A stretch of 34,201 nucleotides of DNA, taken from positions 1 through 34,201 of the forward strand of contig CALYRV010000007.1 in assembly GCA_945483525.1 (NCBI GenBank), given 5' to 3'. A program made the position numbers and the translations under genes. A model generated the notes under the pieces. It was not told where the DNA came from. It ran no database searches and saw only the letters and a program-made list of their open reading frames with translations. How positions within the stretch are numbered: the first letter of the stretch is position 1; each line of letters opens with the position of its first letter. The stretch is from an uncultured Verrucomicrobiota bacterium (lineage in GTDB: Bacteria > Verrucomicrobiota > Kiritimatiellia > RFP12 > UBA1067). This document shows, one piece after another, positions 7,272 through 15,501 of this stretch.

Positions 7272-7801
7272 CAAGCGTTCTTTTGGCTGCGGCGATAGTG
7301 GCCGCCGATCCGTCCGCTGACACCAATTCCGTCGCGGCGGCGGCTGTTCCGGCGAAGACCAATCGTATTGCCAAGATCACTTCTGCTACGACTTATTATG
7401 ACGCCAAGGTCGGCGTGGCATTGTTTTCCGGTCATGTCTATGTCGATGACGAAGAGTATCAGTTGCATTCGGATACTGCATATGTGTTCATGGATACGTC
7501 TGGCACCAACGAGTTGAAGCGGATCGTTGCCATCGGCAATGTTGCGATCACTAATGAAACCAGGCGTGCGTACGGATCCAAGGCGGCTTATTATCGTGAT
7601 TCCGGTATGGTGGTGCTTTATGCTCCGAAGGAAGGGCTCTGCGAAGTGCGTGACGAGAAGTCCGATCCGCCGCAGATCGTGCAGGGAACCAAGATCAAGT
7701 TCTGGATCGGGTCGGAGCAGGTCGAGGTGCAGGGGGCGAGCATCTCCGCTCCGGTTTCTGGTGGTGTCAATGGTTTGAAATCATTAACAGGAGGACGGTG
7801 A
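7262..7801 (+). CDS. LptA/OstA-like periplasmic protein
   Basis: 179 aa. Residues 1-15 (MVLTSVLLAAAIVAA) form a short export signal. The rest has the repeating beta strands of an OstA/LptA (DUF OstA-like) jellyroll: ATTYYDAKVGVALFSGHVYV, then YQLHSDTAYVFMD, ELKRIVAIGNVAIT and GSKAAYYRDSGMVVLYA. In Gram-negative bacteria this fold carries lipopolysaccharide across the periplasm. The size equals that of LptA (about 185 aa), but no lptB or lptC is beside it, so the gene symbol is withheld. It starts inside the rfbC remnant, and a sugar porter follows 1 bp after its stop. It could be a paralogue with another envelope role. Confidence 0.8.
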   Translation: MVLTSVLLAAAIVAADPSADTNSVAAAAVPAKTNRIAKITSATTYYDAKVGVALFSGHVYVDDEEYQLHSDTAYVFMDTSGTNELKRIVAIGNVAITNETRRAYGSKAAYYRDSGMVVLYAPKEGLCEVRDEKSDPPQIVQGTKIKFWIGSEQVEVQGASISAPVSGGVNGLKSLTGGR

Positions 7802-7802
7802 A

Positions 7803-9230
7803 ATGACGATTAAGGGGTATTCCAGGTATCTGATGGTAATGGCCGGCCTCGGCGGGCTGATCTATGGTATCGACGTCGGTGTTTGCGCTGCGGCGTATCC
7901 GTATATTGAGAAGACCTCAACCTTCACGCAAGGGCAGCTCGGATTCATCGTTGGCGCGGTCCTCTGGGGCTCGGTGATTTCCTCGCTTTTCGCCGGTCAG
8001 CTTTCGCAGTGGCTGGGGCGGAAGAAGATCATTATCATGTCTGCGTTCTTCTTCGCGGTGTCGATTCCTGTGATCTGCGCTTCCGGCTTCTTCGAGGGCG
8101 GCAATTTCTTCCTCATCACCCTCGGCCGCACGTTACAGGGCGCGTCCGCTGGCCTTGTCGGCGTTATCGTTCCGATGTATCTTGCGGAGTGTCTTGCGCC
8201 GGAAGACCGTGGCAAGGGTACGGGCCTGTTCCAGTTGCTTTTGACGATCGGTCTCGTCTTCGCGGCGGTGATCGGTCTTGTGGTTGTGAAGATCGTCGGC
8301 GCCGCAGATGCGGAGACGGTTTCGGTCGCTTCGAAGACCACGGCCTGGCAGACGATCTTCTGGTGCTCCTGCGTTCCTGGCATCATCCTGTTCTTCGGCG
8401 CGATGAAACTCAAGGAGTCTCCGCGCTGGCTCTTCGACCGCGGACGCAAAGAGGATGCGCTTGATTCGCTCGCCGCTAACAATGGTATAGAGAAGGCGAA
8501 GCTGATCCTTGACGCGATGATTGTCGGTGATGAGGCCGAGAGAAAGGCCAAGGAGGCGCTCGCCGAGTCCTCCAAGGGAGATTCCATCTGGCAGAAGAAG
8601 TACATCTATCCGTTCTGTCTCGCGATCGTGATCCTCGCCTGCAATCAGACGACGGGTATCAACTCGGTGCTCAACTACACGGTGAAGATCTTCCAGGAGA
8701 CGGGGCTTAAGGGTGAGTTCGCCAATTGGTCCGACCTTACCATCAAGGTCGTTAACATGGTGATGACGATCGTGGCCTGTGCGTTGGTGGACAAGAAGGG
8801 GCGCAAGTTCCTCCTTAAGCTGGGAACTTCTGGCATTATCCTTGGGCTCTGCGGCGTTGGTTCGGTCTTTCTTGCGATCCAGCATCAGTTACTTGAGCCC
8901 TCGATGACAACTGGTGTTATCGCTACGGCGTGTTTCTTCCTTTTCATCGCCGCGTTCGCGGTGGGTCCGGGTGTGTGCGCGTGGCTGGCGCTTTCTGAGC
9001 TGATGCCGGCCCGTATCCGCGCTAATGGCATGTCCATTGGCATGATCATCAACCAGGGCGTCTCGGCGACGATCGCGTCTGTCTTCCCGAAGTGGGTCGC
9101 GGCGACGAGTTTCGCGACGGTGTTCTACATCCTCGCCGGCTTCACCGTGATCTACTTCATCACCGCGGCGTTCTTCCTTCCGGAGACCAAGGGCAAGACG
9201 CTGGAGGAGATCGAGGCGTACTTCAAGTGA
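7803..9230 (+). CDS. Sugar porter family MFS transporter (XylE/AraE-like)
   Basis: 475 aa, about 12 membrane segments, proton-coupled or facilitated sugar uptake across the inner membrane. Family motifs are present: GLIYGIDVGVCA in TM1, the loop 2-3 GRKK, the GR(T)LQGASAG..VP.YLAE segment, KESPRWLFDRGR before the central loop, QTTGIN in TM7 and PETKGKTLEEIE at the C-terminus. The start is supported by CAGGAGG at 7788-7794. Its stop TGA overlaps the GTG start of the next gene (GTGA). Substrate (xylose, arabinose, glucose or galactose) cannot be told from sequence alone. Confidence 0.93.
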   Translation: MTIKGYSRYLMVMAGLGGLIYGIDVGVCAAAYPYIEKTSTFTQGQLGFIVGAVLWGSVISSLFAGQLSQWLGRKKIIIMSAFFFAVSIPVICASGFFEGGNFFLITLGRTLQGASAGLVGVIVPMYLAECLAPEDRGKGTGLFQLLLTIGLVFAAVIGLVVVKIVGAADAETVSVASKTTAWQTIFWCSCVPGIILFFGAMKLKESPRWLFDRGRKEDALDSLAANNGIEKAKLILDAMIVGDEAERKAKEALAESSKGDSIWQKKYIYPFCLAIVILACNQTTGINSVLNYTVKIFQETGLKGEFANWSDLTIKVVNMVMTIVACALVDKKGRKFLLKLGTSGIILGLCGVGSVFLAIQHQLLEPSMTTGVIATACFFLFIAAFAVGPGVCAWLALSELMPARIRANGMSIGMIINQGVSATIASVFPKWVAATSFATVFYILAGFTVIYFITAAFFLPETKGKTLEEIEAYFK

Positions 9231-10093
9231 AGTTCACTTTTCTAGGTACGGGGACGAGCGTCGGAGTGCCGCAGATTGGCTGCGACTGCAAGGTGTGCAC
9301 CTCGAAAGATCCGCGCGACCGGCGCCGTAGATGCGGCGCCTATGTCCGCGGCACTTCTGCCGCGGTGTTGATTGACACGCCCCCAGAGATGCGGCTTGCG
9401 TGCTGTGAGCTCGGGATCTCCAAGGTCGACGCCGTGGTGCTGACGCATGCGCATATGGACCATGTCGCAGGCTTTGATGACGTCCGCCGCTTCAACACGA
9501 TCAATGGCGAGAAGGTGCCGTGCAATCCGGACGAGCCCGGCGCGAACGGACGTGCCTTCCGAATCATTGGTAGGCCGATGGCCTGCTATGCGATGTCGGA
9601 GACTGTCGAACAGATGCATAAGATTTTCCCGTATATCGGCCTGCAGGGCGGCAAGGACGGTCTCTTCCGTCCTCAGATCGGTTTTGATACCGCGGATGAG
9701 TTTTTGCTCGGCGATCTCTGGTTCGAGCGGCTGAAGGTGGAGCATGGTTTCCCCTGTTGCGGGTATAAGATAAGTGAAGAGGTAAGAGTGAAGAGTGCAA
9801 CCTCTTCTCTCGCGTATATCAGCGATTGCCACGTGATACCGGAGGAGACGGTCGAGAAGATCCGCGGGGTCGACACGCTGGTGCTGAACTGTCTGCGGGA
9901 ACGTCAGCATCCCACGCATCTCTCACTTGAGCGCGCGAAGGGGTATATCGCGGCGATTGCGCCGCGCAAGGCGTATCTCATCCACATGTGTCACGATCTC
10001 GCTCATGATGAGTGGTTGGCGAAGCTCTCGGGGACGAACATCGAGCCGGCGTATGACGGTCTCGAGATTGAAGTAAGAGGCAAGAGTGAATAA
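9227..10093 (+). CDS. Metallo-beta-lactamase fold hydrolase (PhnP-like)
   Basis: 288 aa cytoplasmic metal-dependent hydrolase. GTG at 9227 overlaps the transporter stop; a longer in-frame reading from 9092 would lie inside the transporter and lacks family similarity. It begins VKFTFLGTGTSVGVPQIGCD with CDCKVC, the signature of the PhnP/cyclic phosphodiesterase group, then THAHMDHVAGF (residues 73-83) with the HxHxDH metal motif, ISDCHV and a late HMCHD. Residues about 181-192 (YKISEEVRVKSA) are encoded by a 7-bp repeat array (9767-9801), and the last residues (EVRGKSE) and stop come from another (10070-10097). No phosphonate genes lie nearby, so the substrate is unknown. Confidence 0.88.
   Translation: MKFTFLGTGTSVGVPQIGCDCKVCTSKDPRDRRRRCGAYVRGTSAAVLIDTPPEMRLACCELGISKVDAVVLTHAHMDHVAGFDDVRRFNTINGEKVPCNPDEPGANGRAFRIIGRPMACYAMSETVEQMHKIFPYIGLQGGKDGLFRPQIGFDTADEFLLGDLWFERLKVEHGFPCCGYKISEEVRVKSATSSLAYISDCHVIPEETVEKIRGVDTLVLNCLRERQHPTHLSLERAKGYIAAIAPRKAYLIHMCHDLAHDEWLAKLSGTNIEPAYDGLEIEVRGKSE
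9767..9801 (+). repeat. 7-bp tandem repeat (gtgaaga type) inside coding sequence
   Basis: Five in-phase heptamers: aagataa, gtgaaga, ggtaaga, gtgaaga, gtgcaac. They are read in frame within the PhnP-like hydrolase. Same family as 24791-24825 and, reversed, 25337-25364. Confidence 0.75.
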
Positions 10094-10097
10094 TTAA
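10070..10097 (+). repeat. 7-bp tandem repeat at the end of the hydrolase gene
   Basis: Four heptamers: gaagtaa, gaggcaa, gagtgaa, taattaa. The stop codon TAA (10091-10093) is part of the last unit. Confidence 0.65.
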
Positions 10098-10116
10098 GGG
10101 ATACGGAGTAAATCAA

Positions 10117-10959
10117 ATGAGAAAACTTTCCATCACCATAATTCTTCATTCGTCATTCATCATTCTTAATTCGCTTTTTGCGGCGACGAGTGAAATTTCC
10201 GTCAATCTCAAGCTCGATCAGATTGATTTCGTGCTGGGAGAGCGGGTGCGTGGCGTGGTTGACGTCGTGAATGTTTCGCCGGATACGATTGCGGTCGGAT
10301 ACAAGGAGTCTGAAGACCGTCTTTTTATCGAGGTGTACCGTGCTCATGACCGTAGTCAGCTTGAGAAGGTGTCGAATGGGGCGTTTGTCGCGCAGTTCTT
10401 GGTGAAGCCGAATGAGGGTCAGAAGCTCGAGACGTTTCTCGGCGATCACTACGGGCTCGGCTATCTTGGTCGCTATCTCGCCAAGCCGGTTCTGGTTCAT
10501 GACGGAATCCGCTACGAGGGACAGCCCCGCGCTTTCGACATCGTCCCGGGGATGAAGGTGGGAATGGCGGTGCAGCTCTTTTCCAATCATGAAGGCATGA
10601 AGCGTGAGTTCGAGCTCCTGACGTGGAGGCGGCAAGGCACCGAGCATCTTTTCCTCGGGACAAAGGATATTTCTCCGAACGAATGGCGTTGGCGTACGAT
10701 CGACCTCGGTTCGATGATGAAGATCACTAAGCCTTCGATTTCGATCCTACCATCTGGAGAGGTGATAGTTCTTCATCGCTTTGACGCCGATAATTTTGTG
10801 CGAAGCGAACTGTGGTCCGTTCCACAGGGCATTGAATTCATCCAGCATGAGCTCGTTCGGGACCCTGAGACCGCGGCTTCGGCGCGTGTCCGTGAGCTTT
10901 ATCAAGAGTCTGGTGGCATTAAGCCGCCCGAGCCCCATTGGTGGGAATTCTGGAAGTGA
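10117..10959 (+). CDS. Secreted protein of unknown function
   Basis: 280 aa, family not recognised. Residues 1-22 form a signal peptide (MRKLSITIILHSSFIILNSL, then FAA), whose hydrophobic core is written by a 7-bp repeat array. The mature part starts with beta-rich sequence like an immunoglobulin-fold domain: ISVNLKLDQIDFVLGERVRG, VVDVVNVSP, then FIEVYRAHD. Such "desire for grace" domains with VLGE and V-V-N motifs resemble the pattern of intracellular-proteinase-inhibitor/bacterial Ig-like folds, but no match is claimed. Residues about 150-250 contain several aromatic strands and the end is Trp-rich (PHWWEFWK). It lies 23 bp after the hydrolase gene. Periplasmic or extracellular location is likely. 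Confidence 0.75.
   Translation: MRKLSITIILHSSFIILNSLFAATSEISVNLKLDQIDFVLGERVRGVVDVVNVSPDTIAVGYKESEDRLFIEVYRAHDRSQLEKVSNGAFVAQFLVKPNEGQKLETFLGDHYGLGYLGRYLAKPVLVHDGIRYEGQPRAFDIVPGMKVGMAVQLFSNHEGMKREFELLTWRRQGTEHLFLGTKDISPNEWRWRTIDLGSMMKITKPSISILPSGEVIVLHRFDADNFVRSELWSVPQGIEFIQHELVRDPETAASARVRELYQESGGIKPPEPHWWEFWK
10139..10173 (+). repeat. 7-bp tandem repeat forming a signal peptide core
   Basis: Five heptamers: taattct, tcattcg, tcattca, tcattct, taattcg. They encode roughly residues 8-19 of the secreted protein at 10117 (IILHSSFIILNS). Reverse complement of the 1101-1135 family. Confidence 0.8.
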
Positions 10960-11006
10960 GAGTAGTTGGTAGATGGAAGTTGGTAGCGGGTAATTGATAG
11001 TTAAAT
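10958..11006 (+). repeat. 7-bp tandem repeat (gttggta type) before tsaD
   Basis: Seven in-phase units: gagagta, gttggta, gatggaa, gttggta, gcgggta, attgata, gttaaat. It spans the whole gap from the stop of the secreted protein gene to the tsaD start codon. No Shine-Dalgarno sequence is present. Confidence 0.8.
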
Positions 11007-12132
11007 GAACATCTTAGGTATTGAGACGAGTTGCGACGAGACTGCGGCGGCGGTGGTGAAGGACGGACACGAAGTTCTGACGAACGTGGTTTACACTCAG
11101 ATCCCGCTCCACCAGCCGTATGGTGGCGTTGTTCCGGAGGTCGCGAGCCGAGCCCATGTCGAGAAGATTTCGCAAGTGGTGGGCGATGCGATGCAAGGTC
11201 AGAAAATAGACGCGGTCGCGGTGACTTACGGTCCAGGCCTTTCTCCCGCGTTGATCGTCGGGCTCAACGCTGCGAAGGGGCTTGCGAAGTCCCTCGGTGT
11301 TCCGCTGATCGGTATTAACCATATTGAGGCTCATCTGCATACTCCGTTTCTGAGGGATGCTGGGGAGTTGGACGAGACCTGGGATGTCGGGAGTCTTAAT
11401 CCTCAGAACTGCTGCCCTGCGCTGGGGCTCGCGATTTCCGGTGGCAATACGATTCTCGTCGACATGTCTGAATACGGAAAGTATGAGGTGATCGGCGAGA
11501 CGCTTGACGATGCCGCTGGCGAAGCTTTCGACAAGGCTGCGAAGCTGCTGGGGCTTGGATATCCTGGAGGCTTGAAGATCGACCGCATCTCCGCCGCATA
11601 TCGTAGCGAGTTGAAGTCAGAAGTTGAAGTTGAAGATCGGAAGTTGATCCCGTTTCCGAAGGGAAGACCGAGGGACGGGGTGACGGCGTTGGCGGGCCTG
11701 CCGGCAGAGCTCTGCGTTTCTTTTTCGGGGCTCAAGACCGCGCTGCTCAGGTATGTTCAGCAGCATCCGGAACTCGCTGACAAGTCCGGCGAGCGCGATT
11801 TCGGAGGCTATCAGGTCACGCCCCAGGTCGCCCGGGTCGTCGCGAGCTACCAGGAGGCGATCGCCAATGCGGTTGCGGACCGCGTGGCGACCGCGCTTAA
11901 GCGCAGAAACTACAAGGCCCTAGTCATCGGTGGCGGCGTGTCGCTCAATTCTAGGATCCGCACCGTCCTGACGGACGTCGCACGGAACGCAGGGGTGTCG
12001 CTCCTAATGGCGAAGCCGAAGTACACCGGGGATAACGGAGCGATGATTGCGGGCCTCGCCTATTATCGTCGCAATCACGTCGATGACGCGTTTACGCTCG
12101 ACGTGAATCCCAGTCTGCAGGTCGGAGAGTGA
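11005..12132 (+). CDS. tsaD: tRNA N6-adenosine threonylcarbamoyltransferase TsaD
   Basis: Cytoplasmic enzyme that transfers the threonylcarbamoyl group to A37 of tRNAs reading ANN codons, working with TsaB and TsaE. 375 aa, somewhat longer than the usual 335-345. Clear motifs: MNILGIETSCDETAAAVV, the metal ligands H106 and H110 in INHIEAH, SGGNT, DDAAGEAFDKAAKLLGL, SFSGLKTALL, GGVSLNSRIR and TGDNGAMIAGLAYY. Extra length comes from DELDETWDVGS-type residues after THTPFLRD and from an insertion at about residues 203-216 (LKSEVEVEDRKL) encoded by a 7-bp repeat (11614-11648). The start sits inside another repeat array. The next gene begins 1 bp after its stop. Confidence 0.96.
   Translation: MNILGIETSCDETAAAVVKDGHEVLTNVVYTQIPLHQPYGGVVPEVASRAHVEKISQVVGDAMQGQKIDAVAVTYGPGLSPALIVGLNAAKGLAKSLGVPLIGINHIEAHLHTPFLRDAGELDETWDVGSLNPQNCCPALGLAISGGNTILVDMSEYGKYEVIGETLDDAAGEAFDKAAKLLGLGYPGGLKIDRISAAYRSELKSEVEVEDRKLIPFPKGRPRDGVTALAGLPAELCVSFSGLKTALLRYVQQHPELADKSGERDFGGYQVTPQVARVVASYQEAIANAVADRVATALKRRNYKALVIGGGVSLNSRIRTVLTDVARNAGVSLLMAKPKYTGDNGAMIAGLAYYRRNHVDDAFTLDVNPSLQVGE
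11614..11648 (+). repeat. 7-bp repeat insertion inside tsaD
   Basis: Heptamers gaagtca, gaagttg, aagttga, agatcgg, aagttga, read in frame as Glu/Lys/Val-rich residues. It lies between the YPGG..IDR segment and the PF.KGRPRDG segment, a loop region of the family. Confidence 0.65.
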
Positions 12133-12133
12133 C

Positions 12134-13669
12134 ATGAAGAGATATTGGACATTGGCAATATTCGGAATGGCGTGTCTCGCGGCTGCGGCCGTGTGGATGG
12201 GAGCTCTCAATCAAGACGAGGGTTGGTATCTCTACGCGGCGAACATGTTCGCGGACGGGAAGATGCCGTATCGCGATTTTCAGTATACGCAGGGTCCGTT
12301 GTTGCCGATGGTATATTCGTTCTTCACCTGGGTCTGGAACGGCTGGGGGTTGCTCGGCGCAAGACTCTTCACGCTGTTCTTAGGCCTCGTGTCGGTCTAT
12401 GTCTTCGCGCGTACCGCGGCGGATCTGGCGCCTGAAGACCGCAGGCGCGAGGCGGCGCTCGTCACGGTGTTCCTGCTCGGCTGCAATCTCTATCATCTCT
12501 ACTACATCGCGATTCCGAAGACCTATGCGCTCGCCTCACTGCTGGTGGCCTGCGGTTTCCGCTGGCTGGTCCGCGGCGTGTCCGGCAAAGGGTGCCGGCG
12601 GCTCGCGCTCATCCCGCTTCAGCCCCTGTTCACGGCGGGTCTTTTCCTCGCGTTCGCGGCTGGTGCGCGCATTTCGCTCGGCGCGATCCTCTGCGTCGTC
12701 GGCTGCTGGTTCCTTTTCCGTCGCGAATGGAAGCGCCTCGCGTGGTTCTGCGCCGGAGGATTTCTCGGTCTCGGTATCGTCTACGGCCCTTACCTTTTTG
12801 ATCAGGGCGCGCTCGCTGGGCTCGTCGCTGCGCAGAAATACCATGCCGCCCGAGGCGGTTTCAACGCGGTATTCACAGTCGGCTCGCTTTCGCGACTCGT
12901 CCGCTGGTATCTCCCTGTGTTCATCGTGCTGGGATTGGGGCTGGGGATGAAGGTGAAATCGGAAGCCGCAGCCGTACATGGGAATGATGAAGATCCCGCT
13001 GTACGACTTCTGAATATGACTCCGGCTATTCTCCTCTTGTGTTTTCTTGCGGTGTTCTCAGTGCAGATGCTCGCACCGTTTCCGTATGAAGATTATCAAG
13101 TGCCGATCATGGGGCTTCTCGCCATTTTCGCCGCGGTGATGCTGGTCGGCTCCGAACCGCGAGCCACGAATCACGAACCGCGAACCACGAATCTCCTACT
13201 GGTTTTCGGCCTCGCCTATGCGTGTGCGTTCGGGTCGCCGTTGTTGCAGGAATGGACGATTAACGGACAGGATCGTTTCTGGTCGCTGAAAAAGCAGAAG
13301 ACCGAGCTTGCGCAGCTTCGGGACGTCGCTGAGACGATTGAAGCGCTTGATCCGGGAGGGAAGACGATTCTCACTCAAGATCTGTATCTAGCGGTCGAGA
13401 CGGGGCGGAAGGTGCCGGAGGGTCTGGAGATGGGTCCGTTCGCGATGATGTCCGACGAACAGTGGCGCGAATTGCTCTCCGATTGCGAATGCGAGATCGC
13501 GGCCTTGTCGGGTTATACGTTCGCGATCAATCCGCCGCGCTGCGACGAACGTCCTGTGGATCAGCAGATGGAATACTGGGACATTCTGCGCAGGCGCTAC
13601 GATTTCGTGGTTCGCGAGGACGATTTCGGACAGAATGCGACACCGTTGCTGATTTTGAAGCGGAAATAG
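12134..13669 (+). CDS. GT-C type membrane glycosyltransferase (PMT/ArnT-like)
   Basis: 511 aa inner-membrane protein with about ten membrane segments. The first extracytoplasmic loop has ALNQDEGWYLYAANMFADGK, then MPYRDFQYTQGPLLP, the acidic DEGW...PYRDF..TQGP pattern typical of GT-C enzymes that use polyprenyl-phosphate sugars. The hydrophobic part runs to about residue 385, and a soluble C-terminal domain (about 390-511) lies outside the membrane. A block of six 7-bp repeats (13154-13195) adds 14 residues (SEPRATNHEPRTTN) in a loop between two late membrane helices. The gene starts 1 bp after tsaD, so is likely co-transcribed. The acceptor could be lipid A, protein or surface glycan. Confidence 0.78.
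   Translation: MKRYWTLAIFGMACLAAAAVWMGALNQDEGWYLYAANMFADGKMPYRDFQYTQGPLLPMVYSFFTWVWNGWGLLGARLFTLFLGLVSVYVFARTAADLAPEDRRREAALVTVFLLGCNLYHLYYIAIPKTYALASLLVACGFRWLVRGVSGKGCRRLALIPLQPLFTAGLFLAFAAGARISLGAILCVVGCWFLFRREWKRLAWFCAGGFLGLGIVYGPYLFDQGALAGLVAAQKYHAARGGFNAVFTVGSLSRLVRWYLPVFIVLGLGLGMKVKSEAAAVHGNDEDPAVRLLNMTPAILLLCFLAVFSVQMLAPFPYEDYQVPIMGLLAIFAAVMLVGSEPRATNHEPRTTNLLLVFGLAYACAFGSPLLQEWTINGQDRFWSLKKQKTELAQLRDVAETIEALDPGGKTILTQDLYLAVETGRKVPEGLEMGPFAMMSDEQWRELLSDCECEIAALSGYTFAINPPRCDERPVDQQMEYWDILRRRYDFVVREDDFGQNATPLLILKRK
13154..13195 (+). repeat. 7-bp repeat insertion inside the GT-C gene
   Basis: Six in-phase heptamers: gaaccgc, gagccac, gaatcac, gaaccgc, gaaccac, gaatctc. Exactly 42 bp, so 14 codons, keeping the frame (about residues 341-354). 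Confidence 0.85.
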
Positions 13670-13687
13670 TTGGTAGTTTGTAGATGA
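13667..13687 (+). repeat. 7-bp tandem repeat between the GT-C gene and dxs
   Basis: tagttgg, tagtttg, tagatga. The first TAG is the stop of the GT-C gene and the dxs ATG (13684) lies in the last unit. Confidence 0.65.
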
Positions 13688-15447
13688 TGAATGCAGAAGA
13701 GATAAGGACGAAGATACTGGAAACCGTTTCCAGAAACGGTGGTCATCTTGCATCATCTCTCGGGGCGGTGGAGATCTCCATGGCTCTTGCCAACGTGTTT
13801 GAACCAGAAAAGGATCGCATCGTCTGGGATGTCGGACATCAGGCGTATGCGTGGAAGATCATTACCGGACGCGATGACGCCTTTGCGACGCTCCGTAAGC
13901 TCGACGGCATTTCTGGTTTTCCCAATCCCTTCGAATCGAAGGCCGACGCGGCTTTCGCGGGACATGCCGGCGCGGCGCTTTCGACGGCGATCGGTTTCGC
14001 CGCGGCGCGGGACCGCAAGGGGACAGACGAGCATGTCGTCGCGGTCGTTGGTGATTCGGCGCTGGCGAATGGCATGAGCTTCGAAGCGCTCAACAACTGC
14101 GCGGCTTCGACGAAGAAGCTGATTGTCATCCTTAATGACAACGACATGTCGATCTCTAAGCCATCTGGTAGCTTCTCCAAGTTCCTCGGTCGGCTCATTA
14201 CGGGCGTGCGTTACAACCGTGTCAAGGCCGCGGCCGAGAAGGCGGGGCACGCGATGAAGTTGACGTTCCTCCGCGGCATTTACCACAAGGTTGAGAGCCG
14301 CGTCAAGTCGCTCTTCCTTGGAAACGCCTTCTTCGAGCAGTTTGGTCTCCGTTATATTGGTCCGGTCGACGGACACGATCTTCGGGCGCTGGAGGCCGCC
14401 TTCGCCGTCGCGAGGCACGATAAGCGGTCGGTCCTCGTCCATGTCGTCACGAAGAAGGGCAAGGGCTATGGGCCTGCCGAGCAGAATCCGACGAAGTGGC
14501 ACGGCGTCGGACCTTTCTCCTTCGACGAAAGTGATCAGGGAGACGTGAATGGTGAACAGGTGCGGAATGGTGAAGCCTATTCTCGACCTCGGACCTCGGA
14601 CCTTTCCTGGAGCGAGGTGTTTGGCGAGGCGATCTGTGAAGCAGCGGTGAAGGACGACCGGGTCTGTGCGCTGACGGCGGCGATGAAGGACGGAACGGGG
14701 CTTGCGCGGTTCGCGGACATCTTCCCGAGACGGTTTTTCGACGTCGGCATTGCCGAGGAGCATATGGTCGCGATGGCCGGTGGGCTCGCTGCTGGTGGGA
14801 TGCGTCCCGTGGTTGCGGTGTATTCGACTTTTCTGCAGCGGGCTGTCGACCAGGTGATGCACGACGTTTGTCTCGCGAAACTGCCGGTGATTTTCTGTGT
14901 GGACCGCGCGGGAGCAGTTGGTGCGGACGGATGTACCCATCAAGGTGTGTTCGACATTGCGATGCTGCGCTGTCTTCCAGGGCTCGTAATCTGTGAGCCG
15001 AAGGATGCTGACGACTTCAGGGCGCTTTTCAAGGAGGCGCTCGACCGTAACGGGCCTACCGTCATCCGCTACCCCCGCGGCAAGGTGTCCGTTCTTCCTC
15101 AACCTCAGTCTTCGATCTCGACGCCAAAGACGGCTATCTGGGCTACGGGCGGCTGGTACGGCAAGGCCTGTGCGGTTGCGGAGAAGCTCGGCGATGCGGT
15201 TGCGGTTCATGCGCGATATATAAAGCCGATCGATTCGGTGTTGCTTAAGTCACAACGTGATGCAGGGATGCGGATCGTCTCGCTTGAAAACGGATCGGTG
15301 ATCGGCGGGCTTGGTGATGCGATTGGCGCGGACCTGAAGTTCGGTTGGCCGGACGAGTTTATTCCGCATGGAACGCAGTCTGAGCTCGAATCTCGCTACG
15401 GGCTTGATGTCGATTCAATCGTCAAGACGATAGGTTGTAGGTTGTAG
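13684..15447 (+). CDS. dxs: 1-deoxy-D-xylulose-5-phosphate synthase
   Basis: Thiamine-diphosphate enzyme joining pyruvate and glyceraldehyde 3-phosphate, the first step of the DXP isoprenoid pathway and source of precursor for thiamine and pyridoxal. 587 aa, versus about 620 typically: the first 30 or so residues are absent. Motifs: HLASSLGAVEISMAL, IVWDVGHQAYAWKI, the diphosphate-binding GDS (D124) to NDNDMSIS (family normally GDG), YIGPVDGHDL, TKKGKGY, then FDVGIAEEHMVAMAGGLA and STFLQRAVDQVMHDV and DRAGAVGADGCTHQG. The linker between the first and second domains (about residues 283-308) is built from 7-bp repeats (14531-14607). The C-terminal residues (GCRL) and stop also lie in a repeat array. 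Confidence 0.95.
   Translation: MMNAEEIRTKILETVSRNGGHLASSLGAVEISMALANVFEPEKDRIVWDVGHQAYAWKIITGRDDAFATLRKLDGISGFPNPFESKADAAFAGHAGAALSTAIGFAAARDRKGTDEHVVAVVGDSALANGMSFEALNNCAASTKKLIVILNDNDMSISKPSGSFSKFLGRLITGVRYNRVKAAAEKAGHAMKLTFLRGIYHKVESRVKSLFLGNAFFEQFGLRYIGPVDGHDLRALEAAFAVARHDKRSVLVHVVTKKGKGYGPAEQNPTKWHGVGPFSFDESDQGDVNGEQVRNGEAYSRPRTSDLSWSEVFGEAICEAAVKDDRVCALTAAMKDGTGLARFADIFPRRFFDVGIAEEHMVAMAGGLAAGGMRPVVAVYSTFLQRAVDQVMHDVCLAKLPVIFCVDRAGAVGADGCTHQGVFDIAMLRCLPGLVICEPKDADDFRALFKEALDRNGPTVIRYPRGKVSVLPQPQSSISTPKTAIWATGGWYGKACAVAEKLGDAVAVHARYIKPIDSVLLKSQRDAGMRIVSLENGSVIGGLGDAIGADLKFGWPDEFIPHGTQSELESRYGLDVDSIVKTIGCRL
14531..14607 (+). repeat. 7-bp repeat block in the interdomain linker of dxs
   Basis: Eleven 7-bp frames from gtgatca to cctttcc. 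The clear units are gtgaatg and gtgaaca near the start and ttctcga, cctcgga, cctcgga, cctttcc at the end. It encodes a Gly/Asn/Arg/Ser-rich linker. Confidence 0.65.
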
Positions 15448-15499
15448 GTCGACAGTGGAGTTTCAACATCTAATCTCTAATCTCTAATTTCTAATCTCT
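15430..15499 (+). repeat. Two adjacent 7-bp arrays between dxs and the NERD gene
   Basis: Ten heptamers in one continuous phase: ataggtt, gtaggtt, gtaggtc, then gacagtg, gagtttc, aacatct, then aatctct, aatctct, aatttct, aatctct. The dxs stop (TAG 15445-15447) lies in the third unit; the next gene starts 3 bp after the last. Confidence 0.85.
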
Positions 15500-15501
15500 C
15501 T

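Noticed and set aside
13753..15210. Antisense open frame of 485 codons opposite dxs
   Set aside because: It lies fully inside an unmistakable dxs gene and has no recognisable content.
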